Positions 26,813-35,159 of a DNA stretch of 64,000 nucleotides are shown piece by piece. This stretch comes from a bacterium (GTDB lineage Bacteria > Cyanobacteriota > Vampirovibrionia > Gastranaerophilales > Gastranaerophilaceae). Position numbers and translations under genes: made by a program. Positions within the stretch are counted from its first letter, which is position 1; every line of letters begins with the position of its first letter. The stretch lies in the NCBI GenBank assembly GCA_017403285.1, contig JAFQOI010000023.1:27486-91485 (forward strand), written 5' to 3'. The notes under the pieces are model-generated. The model did not search any database, was not told the DNA's origin, and saw nothing but the letters and a program-made list of their open reading frames with translations.

Positions 26813-28126
26813 TTATACAAATAAATGTGGCTGTGCGACGATGTTATCGTCGATTCTGCGTTTAAGATTTCCTGTTGGCATGTAATAAGGTGTTACTGTC
26901 ATTATTTTTGCCGCTATATCAGGATAATAATATATAAATTTAAGTTCACTCTGTGTTAATGGTTTTTGAGTATGAACGTTTGCATATCTTGCAAGTTCTA
27001 GAATGTTTCTTGCTTCGTCTTCATCTTTAAACTCAATTTCCATTTTTTCATAAACATTTCTAAACCCTTTGATACCACCATATTCACCAGTAGTAATCAT
27101 TCTTCCTGTTTCAACAATTTCAGGTTCGCCTCTTCCCAATTCTTCATAATCGTAAAGTTCGTAGTTTAAACGATCTTTTAAAGCGCCATCAGCGTGAATG
27201 CCAGATTCATGTGCGAAGGCATTATCACCAGTTGCAGGTTGGTTAATTGGAATTGGAACGTTAAATGCATAAGCAGTGTATTTTGCAAGTTTCCAAGTTT
27301 TTGACAAGTCAATATTTGGGTCAATCTCATATTTGCCACTCATGCCGCTTGATTTTAATACTCCCAATAAACAAGAAATTAAATCAGCATTACCAGCACG
27401 TTCACCCATTCCATTTACCGCAGTGTTTATGTATGCGTTTACACCAGCATCTATTGCCGCTTTTGCCCCCATTACAGAGTTTCCTGCGGCCATGCCCAAG
27501 TCGTTATGAAAGTGAAGTTCTATATCCATCTTCGTTGCATCGGCTATTTTTGATATTCTTTCATAGGCACTTATTGGATCATCATAACCTAAAGTATCGC
27601 AATATCTAAATTTTTCTGCACCATGCTTTTTTGCTTCTAGCGCAAATGTTATTAAGTAATCTAAATCAGTTCTTGAAGCATCTTCTGCATTTACGCCAAT
27701 TGATTGAGCACCATAGGCTTTTGCAGTGTCCAATGCTCTTATTGTTGATTTTATAATGTCATCTCTAGTTTTCTTTCCGCCAAATTTCCCTTTTATCATT
27801 TGGTCTGATGTAGATACCGACATATTTATATACTGAAGTCTTGCTACATTTTGGAAAGATTGAATAACGTCTTCTTCAATTCCTCGCATCCAGCCAGAAA
27901 GTCTTGTTTTTGTTATTACTCCTCTGTCAACAAGTTCTAAGTTGCCATTTAGGTAGTTGATTTCGTGTCTTGTTGTTGGAAATCCAAATTCTGACTGCGT
28001 AATCCCAATATTATCTAACATTAGGTTGATTATAGTTTTTTGTAATTTTGCTAAACCAAGTCTTGATGTTTGAACACCATCACGGTTTGTTACATCAACA
28101 AAATAAATGTATTTTTTATTCGGCAT
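26813..28126 (-). CDS. Citrate/homocitrate synthase of the isopropylmalate synthase family, best read as Re-citrate synthase
   Basis: The 437-residue protein is a DRE-TIM metallolyase: VDVTNRDGVQTSRLGLAKLQ at the start, metal histidines in ELHFHNDLGMAAG, GMGERAGNADL and NAFAHESGIHADGALKDR. The NRDGVQTSR opening and SEFGFPTTRHEINYLN resemble what I recall of the Clostridium kluyveri-type Re-citrate synthases rather than LeuA (LRDGEQ). It joins acetyl-CoA to a 2-oxo acid, here probably oxaloacetate. Homocitrate or isopropylmalate synthase are the alternatives. An AGAAGGGAAAC site precedes the ATG. It is first in the operon. Confidence 0.8.
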   Translation of the reverse strand: MPNKKYIYFVDVTNRDGVQTSRLGLAKLQKTIINLMLDNIGITQSEFGFPTTRHEINYLNGNLELVDRGVITKTRLSGWMRGIEEDVIQSFQNVARLQYINMSVSTSDQMIKGKFGGKKTRDDIIKSTIRALDTAKAYGAQSIGVNAEDASRTDLDYLITFALEAKKHGAEKFRYCDTLGYDDPISAYERISKIADATKMDIELHFHNDLGMAAGNSVMGAKAAIDAGVNAYINTAVNGMGERAGNADLISCLLGVLKSSGMSGKYEIDPNIDLSKTWKLAKYTAYAFNVPIPINQPATGDNAFAHESGIHADGALKDRLNYELYDYEELGRGEPEIVETGRMITTGEYGGIKGFRNVYEKMEIEFKDEDEARNILELARYANVHTQKPLTQSELKFIYYYPDIAAKIMTVTPYYMPTGNLKRRIDDNIVAQPHLFV

Positions 28127-28193
28127 ATGTTTCCCTTCTCAATATAAAAACTATTATATCATATTTGAAACATCTTTATAAAAATTTAATTTT

Positions 28194-28643
28194 TTAATTT
28201 GTTTTACTTTTTAAGAAAGAGAATATAATTGCGGATACTGTTGCAATGGGAATAAGAATGAAAATTATAATTCTATCCAGTAAAAAAATTATTATTGGCA
28301 AGAAATCAATTAGTTCTCTTGCAAATCCTAAATACACGAATGGAACAAAATAAAATATTATAAAAAAATTTTTCATTTTTTTACTGAAATTTGATATGTC
28401 TGAAATTCTTCTGTAAACAATTGATATTATTGAGGCAACTATTGTAAACTTTATTATTCCTATTACGAATATAACAATAATGTTTACTAATTGGGAAGAC
28501 GAGTATTGCAAAAGCGAATTAAAATTGGTAAATGTCAATAAAACAAATAATGCAACAAGAATAAGCATGTTGATTATATAATCTTTTCTGCTTATTCTTC
28601 CTGCAAAACTTAAAAAATCGCTATTGTACTCTTTTTTTATCAT
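28194..28643 (-). CDS. DUF805-like membrane protein
   Basis: The 149-residue protein starts with the motif SFAGRISRKDYIINMLIL typical of DUF805 proteins, has four or so hydrophobic segments, and includes IVYRRISDISNFSKK between helices 2 and 3, matching the family's RRLHD-like loop. Function of the family is unknown. It begins 2 bp after the thioredoxin stop and is co-transcribed with it. Confidence 0.72.
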   Translation of the reverse strand: MIKKEYNSDFLSFAGRISRKDYIINMLILVALFVLLTFTNFNSLLQYSSSQLVNIIVIFVIGIIKFTIVASIISIVYRRISDISNFSKKMKNFFIIFYFVPFVYLGFARELIDFLPIIIFLLDRIIIFILIPIATVSAIIFSFLKSKTN

Positions 28644-28645
28644 AT

Positions 28646-28972
28646 TTATTGCAAGTGTTTATTTAAATTAGCGACTATTGTTGATTTTGGAACCATGTTT
28701 ACCATTCTTTCGACAGGTTCCCCATTTTTAAATATTAAAAGACTTGGTACACCACTAATGGAGTATTTTTGAGCAGTTGTTAGGTTCTCATCTGCTTTTA
28801 TTTTTACAAATTTAACTTTACCTGAGAATTCTTCTGCTAATTCATCGATTAATGGAGCAAGTTTTCTGCAAGGTCCACACCAAGTAGCCCAAAAATCAAC
28901 TAGAGTTAATTGATTTTCTGTTAAAACTTCGCTTTCAAAATTTTCATCAGTTATTTCAAATACATTTGCCAT
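28646..28972 (-). CDS. trxA: Thioredoxin
   Basis: The 108-residue protein has the redox site FWATWCGPCRKLAPL (C32, C35), the cis-proline loop ISGVPSLLIFKNGEP and normal thioredoxin length. It reduces protein disulfides in the cytosol. A strong AAAAAGGGGG site precedes the ATG. It is the first gene of a two-gene unit with the DUF805 protein, divergent from the tRNA-tuf cluster. Confidence 0.97.
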   Translation of the reverse strand: MANVFEITDENFESEVLTENQLTLVDFWATWCGPCRKLAPLIDELAEEFSGKVKFVKIKADENLTTAQKYSISGVPSLLIFKNGEPVERMVNMVPKSTIVANLNKHLQ

Positions 28973-29116
28973 GATATATCCCCCTTTTTATATATAGTAA
29001 ATGATTTTAAAAAAAAGTAAATCACCAAAATATTAACATTTTTTCTATAACATTACAGCATTATTTTTTAGGGATATTGTCTGAAAACAAGTCAGGGCTT
29101 GAATTAAATATTTTTC

Positions 29117-29145
29117 TTGACATTGGATTATATTGTTTATATTAT
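29117..29145 (+). promoter_or_regulatory. Promoter of the tRNA-tuf cluster
   Basis: TTGACA at 29117-29122 and TATTAT at 29140-29145 are separated by exactly 17 bp. Transcription would start about 15 nt before the first tRNA. No other strong promoter is seen before tuf. Confidence 0.8.
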
Positions 29146-29165
29146 ACAAGAAGCATAATTGATAT

Positions 29166-29237
29166 GCCGGTGTAGCTCAACGGTAGAGCAACGGTTTTGT
29201 AAACCGTAGGTTGTAGGTTCGATTCCTATCACCGGCT
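29166..29237 (+). tRNA. tRNA-Thr (anticodon UGU)
   Basis: A complete cloverleaf: acceptor GCCGGTG/CACCGGC, D arm GCTC..GAGC, anticodon loop TTTGTAA giving UGU, T loop TTCGATT. The CCA end is not encoded. First gene of the cluster Thr-Tyr-Thr-tuf. Confidence 0.96.
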
Positions 29238-29265
29238 ATTTATAAATTGTACATTATAGTTTTAT

Positions 29266-29348
29266 GGGTAGGTGGCCGAGTGGCTAAAGGCGACAGACTG
29301 TAAATCTGTTCACGAGAGTGTACGGTGGTTCGAATCCACCCCTGCCCA
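29266..29348 (+). tRNA. tRNA-Tyr (anticodon GUA)
   Basis: Acceptor GGGTAGG/CCTGCCC with a G-T pair, anticodon loop CTGTAAA giving GUA, a long class II variable arm as expected for bacterial tRNA-Tyr, and T loop TTCGAAT. CCA is not encoded. It is 28 nt after the first tRNA. Confidence 0.96.
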
Positions 29349-29454
29349 AACTCTAACAAATGAACCTTTGTGGCGAGGGGAAACACATTAGAGATTAAAT
29401 TCTTTAGTTTCTACACTCCCGAAGAGAGAAGCAATAATGTCGCGCTTGAAACAT
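29349..29454 (+). other. Spacer in the tRNA cluster where tRNA-Gly stands in E. coli
   Basis: This 106-nt stretch contains no tRNA I can fold. It has a 6-bp pairing CTCTAA/TTAGAG (29351-29356 with 29388-29393). It also holds CCTTTGTGGCG (29365-29375), an exact copy of bases 2-12 of the following tRNA-Thr. It may be a decayed tRNA copy or a processing spacer. Confidence 0.5.
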
Positions 29455-29526
29455 GCCTTTGTGGCGCAGTGGTAGCGCACTCCCTTGGTAAGGGAGAGGT
29501 CACGGGTTCAAGTCCCGTCAAGGGCT
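29455..29526 (+). tRNA. tRNA-Thr (anticodon GGU)
   Basis: Acceptor GCCTTTG/CAAGGGC, D arm GCGC..GCGC, anticodon stem CTCCC/GGGAG with loop TTGGTAA giving GGU, T loop TTCAAGT. CCA is not encoded. It is 67 nt before tuf, the arrangement known from thrT-tufB in E. coli. Confidence 0.96.
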
Positions 29527-29593
29527 ATTAAAATACCTAATATAGAAAAAACATAGGATAAAGTAGAATAAACAAAAAAAGGAGTTTAAACTC

Positions 29594-30802
29594 ATGGCAC
29601 GCGAAAAGTTTGAAAGAAACAAACCGCACGTTAATATTGGTACTGTTGGCCACGTTGACCACGGTAAAACAACATTAACTGCAGCAATCACATCTTGTAT
29701 GGCAGCTGTTGGTAAAGCTCAAGCTAAAAAGTTTGATGAAATCGACGCAGCTCCAGAAGAAAAAGCAAGAGGTATTACTATCTCTACAGCTCACGTAGAA
29801 TATGAATCAGATGCAAGACACTATGCACACGTTGACTGTCCTGGTCACGCTGACTATGTAAAAAATATGATTACTGGTGCAGCTCAAATGGACGGCGGTA
29901 TTCTTGTTATCGCAGCAACAGATGGTGCAATGCCTCAAACAAGAGAACACATTCTTCTTGCAAGACAAGTTGGTGTTCCAAAATTAGTAGTATTCTTGAA
30001 CAAATGTGATATGGTTGAAGATGAAGAGTTATTAGAATTAGTTGAAATGGAAGCTAGAGAATTGTTATCAAGCTATGAATTCGATGGTGACAACACTCCA
30101 TTCATCAGAGGTTCTGCTCTTAAAGCACTTGAAGCAGTTCAAGCAAACGGCTCAATTGGTCGTGGTCAAGATAAATGGGTTGACAAAATTTGGGAACTTA
30201 TGGATGCAGTTGATACTTGGATTCCAACTCCTGAACGTGATGTTGACCAACCATTCTTAATGCCAGTTGAAGACGTATTCTCTATCACAGGTCGTGGTAC
30301 AGTTGCTACTGGTAGAGTTGAACGTGGTAAAATTAAAGTTGGACAAGAAGTTGAACTTGTTGGCTTTGGCGAAACAAAGAAAACAACTGTTACAGGTGTT
30401 GAAATGTTCCGTAAACTTCTTGATGAAGGTATCGCTGGTGATAATATCGGTGCTTTATTAAGAGGTATTGATAAAACTGAAATCCAAAGAGGTCAAGTTT
30501 TAGCAGCACCTGGTTCAATTAAACCACATACTAGATTTACTGCTAACGTATACGTTTTAACTAAAGATGAAGGCGGACGTCACACTCCATTCTTCCCAGG
30601 TTATAGACCTCAGTTCTATATCAGAACAACTGACGTTACTGGTTCAATCAAATTCGACGGCGAAATGGTAATGCCTGGTGATAACGTTGTTATGGACGTA
30701 GAATTAATTTCTCCAGTTGCTATTGAACAAGGTATGAGATTCGCTATCAGAGAAGGCGGACGTACTGTTGGTGCTGGTGTTGTTGACAAAATTACTCAAT
30801 AA
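29594..30802 (+). CDS. tuf: Translation elongation factor Tu
   Basis: The 402-residue protein has the GTPase motifs [20 protein letters not shown] and NKCDMV, followed by the beta-barrel domains with [13 protein letters not shown] and [19 protein letters not shown]. It brings aminoacyl-tRNA to the ribosome. A strong AAAAAAAGGAG site precedes the ATG, and codon use is more ordered than in its neighbours, as expected for high expression. A terminator follows directly. Linkage to tRNA-Thr and tRNA-Tyr genes is an old bacterial arrangement. Confidence 0.99.
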   Translation: MAREKFERNKPHVNIGTVGHVDHGKTTLTAAITSCMAAVGKAQAKKFDEIDAAPEEKARGITISTAHVEYESDARHYAHVDCPGHADYVKNMITGAAQMDGGILVIAATDGAMPQTREHILLARQVGVPKLVVFLNKCDMVEDEELLELVEMEARELLSSYEFDGDNTPFIRGSALKALEAVQANGSIGRGQDKWVDKIWELMDAVDTWIPTPERDVDQPFLMPVEDVFSITGRGTVATGRVERGKIKVGQEVELVGFGETKKTTVTGVEMFRKLLDEGIAGDNIGALLRGIDKTEIQRGQVLAAPGSIKPHTRFTANVYVLTKDEGGRHTPFFPGYRPQFYIRTTDVTGSIKFDGEMVMPGDNVVMDVELISPVAIEQGMRFAIREGGRTVGAGVVDKITQ

Positions 30803-30822
30803 TAATTTTTCAATAATAATAG

Positions 30823-30855
30823 AAAGAAGTCGAGTTTTACTCGACTTCTTTTTTT
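30823..30855 (+). terminator. Intrinsic terminator of tuf
   Basis: A 13-bp perfect stem (30823-30835 with 30839-30851) with a three-base loop is followed by a T-run to 30855. Confidence 0.95.
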
Positions 30856-30966
30856 ATTAAAAATATATCTTTTATTACGTTTATTTCTGTAAAACTTTTT
30901 TAATATATTAACAAAAAATATTTTATTTCAATTTAAAACTATAAAAGGTAAATTGAGAGTTTTAGC

Positions 30967-32886
30967 TTGAAAATATTTAGTATAAATAGTTTATATATTA
31001 ATAATAAAGTGAGTCCTGCATTGCAGAAGACAAATAATCCTGTATTTATGTCAAATAATTCTTCTGGTGATGTGGTAAGTTTTAAAGCCAAAAAATATGA
31101 TTCTGAAACAATAATAAATCCTACAAATCACTGTGGATATTGTGGTTGTAAGGTTTATTCTGAAGACCAAATAAGTAGTATTGCAAAAGAAATACTTTCT
31201 TCTAAATATGATAGAATGAATGGTCAAATTAGAAGTGTTTTAGAAAAACTTGAAGGTGCAAAAAGTTCTGAAGAATTGGCTTTGGCAAAAAGGCTAGAAA
31301 ATGAAGAAGAAATAAAATTCTTTAAAAATTTAGCAGAAGTCGCCTCGAAAAAAGCTTTTTTGAGAGGGGATGCTATTTTTTCTCAGGTTTATTCTACTGA
31401 TAGTTCAACTGCTTTAGAGTTGGTTAAAACAAATCTTAGACCACTGTTAAAAACTGTCGACCATATTTCTCCTCAAAATGAAGGAAAAGATAATAATAAT
31501 TCTGATATAAATCTTGTTGAAGCTTGTTGGTGTTGTAATCATGATTTGAAAAAAGGAACATCATTTGTTGAATTTTATACAATGTATCCTTCAATTAAAA
31601 ATAATATGCCATCAGAAAAATTTGAATATGCAGCCGCATCTTTACTAGATTCACAATCTAATGGAATTATTCAAAGATTATCTGCTGCAAATTTATTAAA
31701 AACAATTCAACGTCTTTTTATTCAAAGAACTGAGGCCAAATCTTATCTTGATTCAATAGATTTTAGAATTAAGACAAGTATTTCTGCAATTGATGATGCT
31801 ATTGCGACATCTAAAGCTGAATTGCAAGTCAAAGAAGATGAATTGGCACAAAGGCAAGAGCAACTTACTCAAATTCAAACTGATCCTGAATTTGTTGCGA
31901 TTATGGATAGGCTTTCTTATTCTAAAGCAATTGAGGTTCAAAGAGGAATTATTTCTCAGTTAAAATCGAAACAACAAGCGACTAGTAATCAAATAAATGA
32001 ATTGAGAAATCCACAAAAGAAAAAATCTAATAAATCTCAAAAAGAACAAAGAAAAGAAGAGTTAAGTCCTCAAGAAAAGAAAGACAAAATTGACTCTTTA
32101 AAAGCGCAGATTCATCTTTTAGATGAACAAATTCTTGAACATGAAATTTCAAAAGAAGATTATGAAAATAAAATTAAAGCGCTAGATAAGCAATTTTTAA
32201 CTGTTCCAATGATGCAGCATCTTAAAAACCAAGCAGATACAGTAATTAGTGCTCATCTTCAGTCTGCAAAATTGGCAAGAGAAATAAGTGATAAAAAATT
32301 AGAAATTAGTAGGCAAGAGGATAAAAAAGCACAATTAGAAGATGAACTTTCTCAATTACCTGAAGAATTTGATGTTCCAGATTCTTTTCCAGAAGATGCT
32401 CAACAAAGATACAATAGGTATCTTGAATTAGTTGATGCTCTTAATTATCTTTCTGACCACCCAAATGGCGGTGGAGTAAATTTGGTTATTAAACAATCTG
32501 CAAGAGTTGCTATAGAAAAAGAAATAGAAACGTTAGATAATGATACTTTGGTTGTTCAATATAAACAACAGCAAGAAAGAAAAAGATTAGAAGGTGAAAT
32601 TGCTACTGTTACGAAAAATATAAATAATCTTAATTCTTCAATGTCTATACTTAAAAATAATAAAGAAAGATCTGATAGAACGGCTTCCGCTATGAGTCAT
32701 GATGAAGCAGTTCGTCAATCTGAAGATTATGCAAATAGAATCAGAATTACAAATGAAAAAGAACAATATACAAAATTACCACAAGTTATTGATTCAATAA
32801 AAGCAGAAATAATATTAATAAATCAAACAATTTCAGATTTACAGGCAAGGCTACGTGATATAGATTCTCAATTCCCTAAATCTTAA
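30967..32886 (+). CDS. HNH-nuclease-like protein with a long coiled-coil C-terminal half
   Basis: The 639-residue frame opens at a TTG with GAGAG upstream; a later start at the ATG of residue 28 is possible. After an Asn-rich N-terminus with VVSFKAKK it has CGYCGCKV near residue 60, and near 155-190 VDHISPQNEGKDNNNSD, NLVEACWCCNHDLKKG, which together look like an HNH endonuclease fold with zinc cysteines. From about 265 to the end it is charged coiled coil (Gln/Glu/Lys/Leu). No signal peptide. Target and role unknown; it stands alone between tuf and a two-component operon. Confidence 0.75.
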   Translation: MKIFSINSLYINNKVSPALQKTNNPVFMSNNSSGDVVSFKAKKYDSETIINPTNHCGYCGCKVYSEDQISSIAKEILSSKYDRMNGQIRSVLEKLEGAKSSEELALAKRLENEEEIKFFKNLAEVASKKAFLRGDAIFSQVYSTDSSTALELVKTNLRPLLKTVDHISPQNEGKDNNNSDINLVEACWCCNHDLKKGTSFVEFYTMYPSIKNNMPSEKFEYAAASLLDSQSNGIIQRLSAANLLKTIQRLFIQRTEAKSYLDSIDFRIKTSISAIDDAIATSKAELQVKEDELAQRQEQLTQIQTDPEFVAIMDRLSYSKAIEVQRGIISQLKSKQQATSNQINELRNPQKKKSNKSQKEQRKEELSPQEKKDKIDSLKAQIHLLDEQILEHEISKEDYENKIKALDKQFLTVPMMQHLKNQADTVISAHLQSAKLAREISDKKLEISRQEDKKAQLEDELSQLPEEFDVPDSFPEDAQQRYNRYLELVDALNYLSDHPNGGGVNLVIKQSARVAIEKEIETLDNDTLVVQYKQQQERKRLEGEIATVTKNINNLNSSMSILKNNKERSDRTASAMSHDEAVRQSEDYANRIRITNEKEQYTKLPQVIDSIKAEIILINQTISDLQARLRDIDSQFPKS

Positions 32887-32952
32887 TATTTGTAATGTAT
32901 TTGTCTTTAATATTAATCTAAATTATTATTTTAGTGGTGGAGTGTTATAGAA

Positions 32953-34497
32953 ATGCCATTAGAATATAAAATATTAGTATTAGATGATGACACACTAGTT
33001 ACATCTTCTTTGAAGTCTTTGCTAATGATAGAGGGCTTTACTAATGCTGTGTTCTTTAATTCCCCATTTGAAGCGGTTTGTTATTTGAAAAATAATAAAG
33101 CAGATGTAATAATTTCTGATTTTATGATGCCAGAGATGAATGGACTTGAGTTTTTGTCGAAGGCAAAAGAGTTATGTCCTAATTCAAGTAGAATTTTATT
33201 AACTGGCTATGCGGACAAAGAAAACGCAATAAAAGCGATAAACGAGGTAGGATTATATAAATATATTGAAAAACCTTGGGATAATGATGAGTTTATATTA
33301 AATATAAAAAATGCGTATGAAAGAGCGCATTTAGTTGATATTCTTGAAAAAAAGAATTTAGAACTTGAAAAATACTCTAAGCATCTCGAAGAATTAGTCA
33401 GAGAAAAAACTGCTGGAATAGTTGAAATAAATGAAAAATTATCGGCAGTTATAAATAATTGCGCCGATGGTATAATTATTTTTTCTTCGGACAAAAGACC
33501 TATTGATATAAATCCTGCGGCAGAAACTATATTTGGTATGTCAAAAGATATTATAGAAACAAAAACTATAGAAGAAATGTTTATTACAAAGGATTTGTCT
33601 TGGGATGAAGTGTTTTTTAATCAAGACAACCAATTGTTGAGAGAAATATTTATTCAAAATGTTGTTAATGGAAATAAAATTCCTGTTGAAATAAGTTCTG
33701 CATACATTCCACCTAAAAAAGAAACGGAAAAAGGTAGTTTTATTTTTGTTATTAGAAATGTAAATCTTCAAAAAGAAATGGAGAGATTAAGAGAAGATTT
33801 TATTGCCACTTTGACTCACGATTTGAGAACTCCGGCTTTGGCTGCTATACAAACTCTTGAGTATTTTCTAAATGGTATGTTAGGAGAGTTAAATGAAAGG
33901 CAAAATATGCTTCTTTCTGCAATGAAAAAAAGTCAAGAAGATATGCTTGGACTTATAAATACATTGCTAGAAGTTTATAAATATGAGGCTGGCCGGCTCC
34001 AACTTATTAAAACTTCTTTTAATTTTAAATCTTTAATTGATGAGTGTGTTGAACAGGTTTCTTCTATTGCATTAAATAAAAGACAGACAATAGAGAAGAA
34101 ATATACTAATCTAGAAGCCGAAGTATATGCTGATAGAAACGAGATTAGACGTGTTATTATCAACCTACTTGGGAATGCTATCAAATATACAAAAGAAGAA
34201 GGTTCTATCGAAATAAAAGCCGAAATAGAAGCAAATGATTTGCATTTTTCTATAAAAGATAATGGTGATGGCATATATAAACAAGACATCCCTAAATTAT
34301 TTAAGCGTTTTTCTCAAGGAACAATGGAAAAACGTTCGATAAGTACGGGATTGGGACTTTATTTGTCAAAACAAATTATTGATGCTCACGGTGGTAAAAT
34401 TTGGCTTGAAAGTGATAAAGGAAAAGGAAGTGAGTTTTTCTTCCTTCTCTTAGATTCAGTAAAATCGAATGAAAAGGATAAGTTATGGACAACTTAA
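32953..34497 (+). CDS. Receiver-PAS-histidine kinase hybrid
   Basis: The 514-residue soluble protein has an N-terminal receiver (LVLDDDTLV, phosphoacceptor in VIISDFMMPEMNG, lysine in YIEKPWDND), a short coiled coil, a PAS domain (about 160-265), and a HisKA helix with the phospho-histidine in ATLTHDLRTPALA. The HATPase domain shows NLLGNAIKYT, DNGDGIY and TGLGLYLSKQI. No membrane segment, so it senses an internal or relayed signal. It overlaps the following NarL-type regulator by 13 bp, which is its likely partner. A GGTGGAG site precedes the ATG. Confidence 0.93.
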   Translation: MPLEYKILVLDDDTLVTSSLKSLLMIEGFTNAVFFNSPFEAVCYLKNNKADVIISDFMMPEMNGLEFLSKAKELCPNSSRILLTGYADKENAIKAINEVGLYKYIEKPWDNDEFILNIKNAYERAHLVDILEKKNLELEKYSKHLEELVREKTAGIVEINEKLSAVINNCADGIIIFSSDKRPIDINPAAETIFGMSKDIIETKTIEEMFITKDLSWDEVFFNQDNQLLREIFIQNVVNGNKIPVEISSAYIPPKKETEKGSFIFVIRNVNLQKEMERLREDFIATLTHDLRTPALAAIQTLEYFLNGMLGELNERQNMLLSAMKKSQEDMLGLINTLLEVYKYEAGRLQLIKTSFNFKSLIDECVEQVSSIALNKRQTIEKKYTNLEAEVYADRNEIRRVIINLLGNAIKYTKEEGSIEIKAEIEANDLHFSIKDNGDGIYKQDIPKLFKRFSQGTMEKRSISTGLGLYLSKQIIDAHGGKIWLESDKGKGSEFFFLLLDSVKSNEKDKLWTT

Positions 34498-35159
34498 AGG
34501 TTTTATTAGTTGAAGATCATAAAGTGATAAGGCTCGGTCTTTCATTGGTTTTTGAGCACTGTCAAGATATTGACCTTGTTGGTGAAGCAGAGGACGGCAA
34601 ACAGGGCGTGAAAATGGCGCTTGATCTTAAACCTGATGTTGTTCTTATGGATATTGGGCTCCCAGAAATGGATGGGATTCAAGCAACATCTTTTATTAAA
34701 AAATCAAATCCCAACATCAAAATTTTAATATTTACCTCTCGTGAGTCAGAAGATGATGTTTTTGATTCATTATCTGCTGGTGCAGATGGGTATATTATGA
34801 AAGGTGCAAATGAAGAACAGATGATTAATGCAATTAGAGCAGTTGCAGAAGGTACTGCTTGGCTGGATCCAGCTATTGCTAGACTTGTTTTGTCAAATGT
34901 TAGAAAACAAACCACATCTAAAGTAGCGTCTGTTTTAGATTCAAATAAAGTGGTTAGTAAAAATGTCTATGGCTTAACAGATAGGGAATTAGAAGTGCTT
35001 GCTTTAATTGTTGAAGGAATGAATAATATAGAAATTTCTAAAAAATTGTTTATTACTTTGTCAACAGCAAAGGCTCATGTTCATAGTATTTTGCAAAAAT
35101 TATATGTTTCAAATAGGACACAAGCCACAATACAGGCTGTTAAAGAAGGTCTTGTGTAA
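34485..35159 (+). CDS. NarL/LuxR-family response regulator
   Basis: The 224-residue protein has a receiver domain (LLVEDHKVIRLGL, phosphoacceptor in VVLMDIGLPEMDG, lysine in GYIMKGA) and a C-terminal LuxR helix-turn-helix (LTDRELEVLALIVEG, ISKKLFITLSTAKAHVHSIL). It overlaps the kinase upstream and shares TAATG with the secreted protein downstream, so all three are made together. DNA targets are unknown. Confidence 0.95.
   Translation: MDNLKVLLVEDHKVIRLGLSLVFEHCQDIDLVGEAEDGKQGVKMALDLKPDVVLMDIGLPEMDGIQATSFIKKSNPNIKILIFTSRESEDDVFDSLSAGADGYIMKGANEEQMINAIRAVAEGTAWLDPAIARLVLSNVRKQTTSKVASVLDSNKVVSKNVYGLTDRELEVLALIVEGMNNIEISKKLFITLSTAKAHVHSILQKLYVSNRTQATIQAVKEGLV

Noticed and set aside
24041..28126. 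Standard leucine biosynthesis operon (leuABCD)
   Set aside because: The dehydrogenase substrate loop is of the isocitrate type and the synthase opening differs from LeuA; kept only as an alternative.
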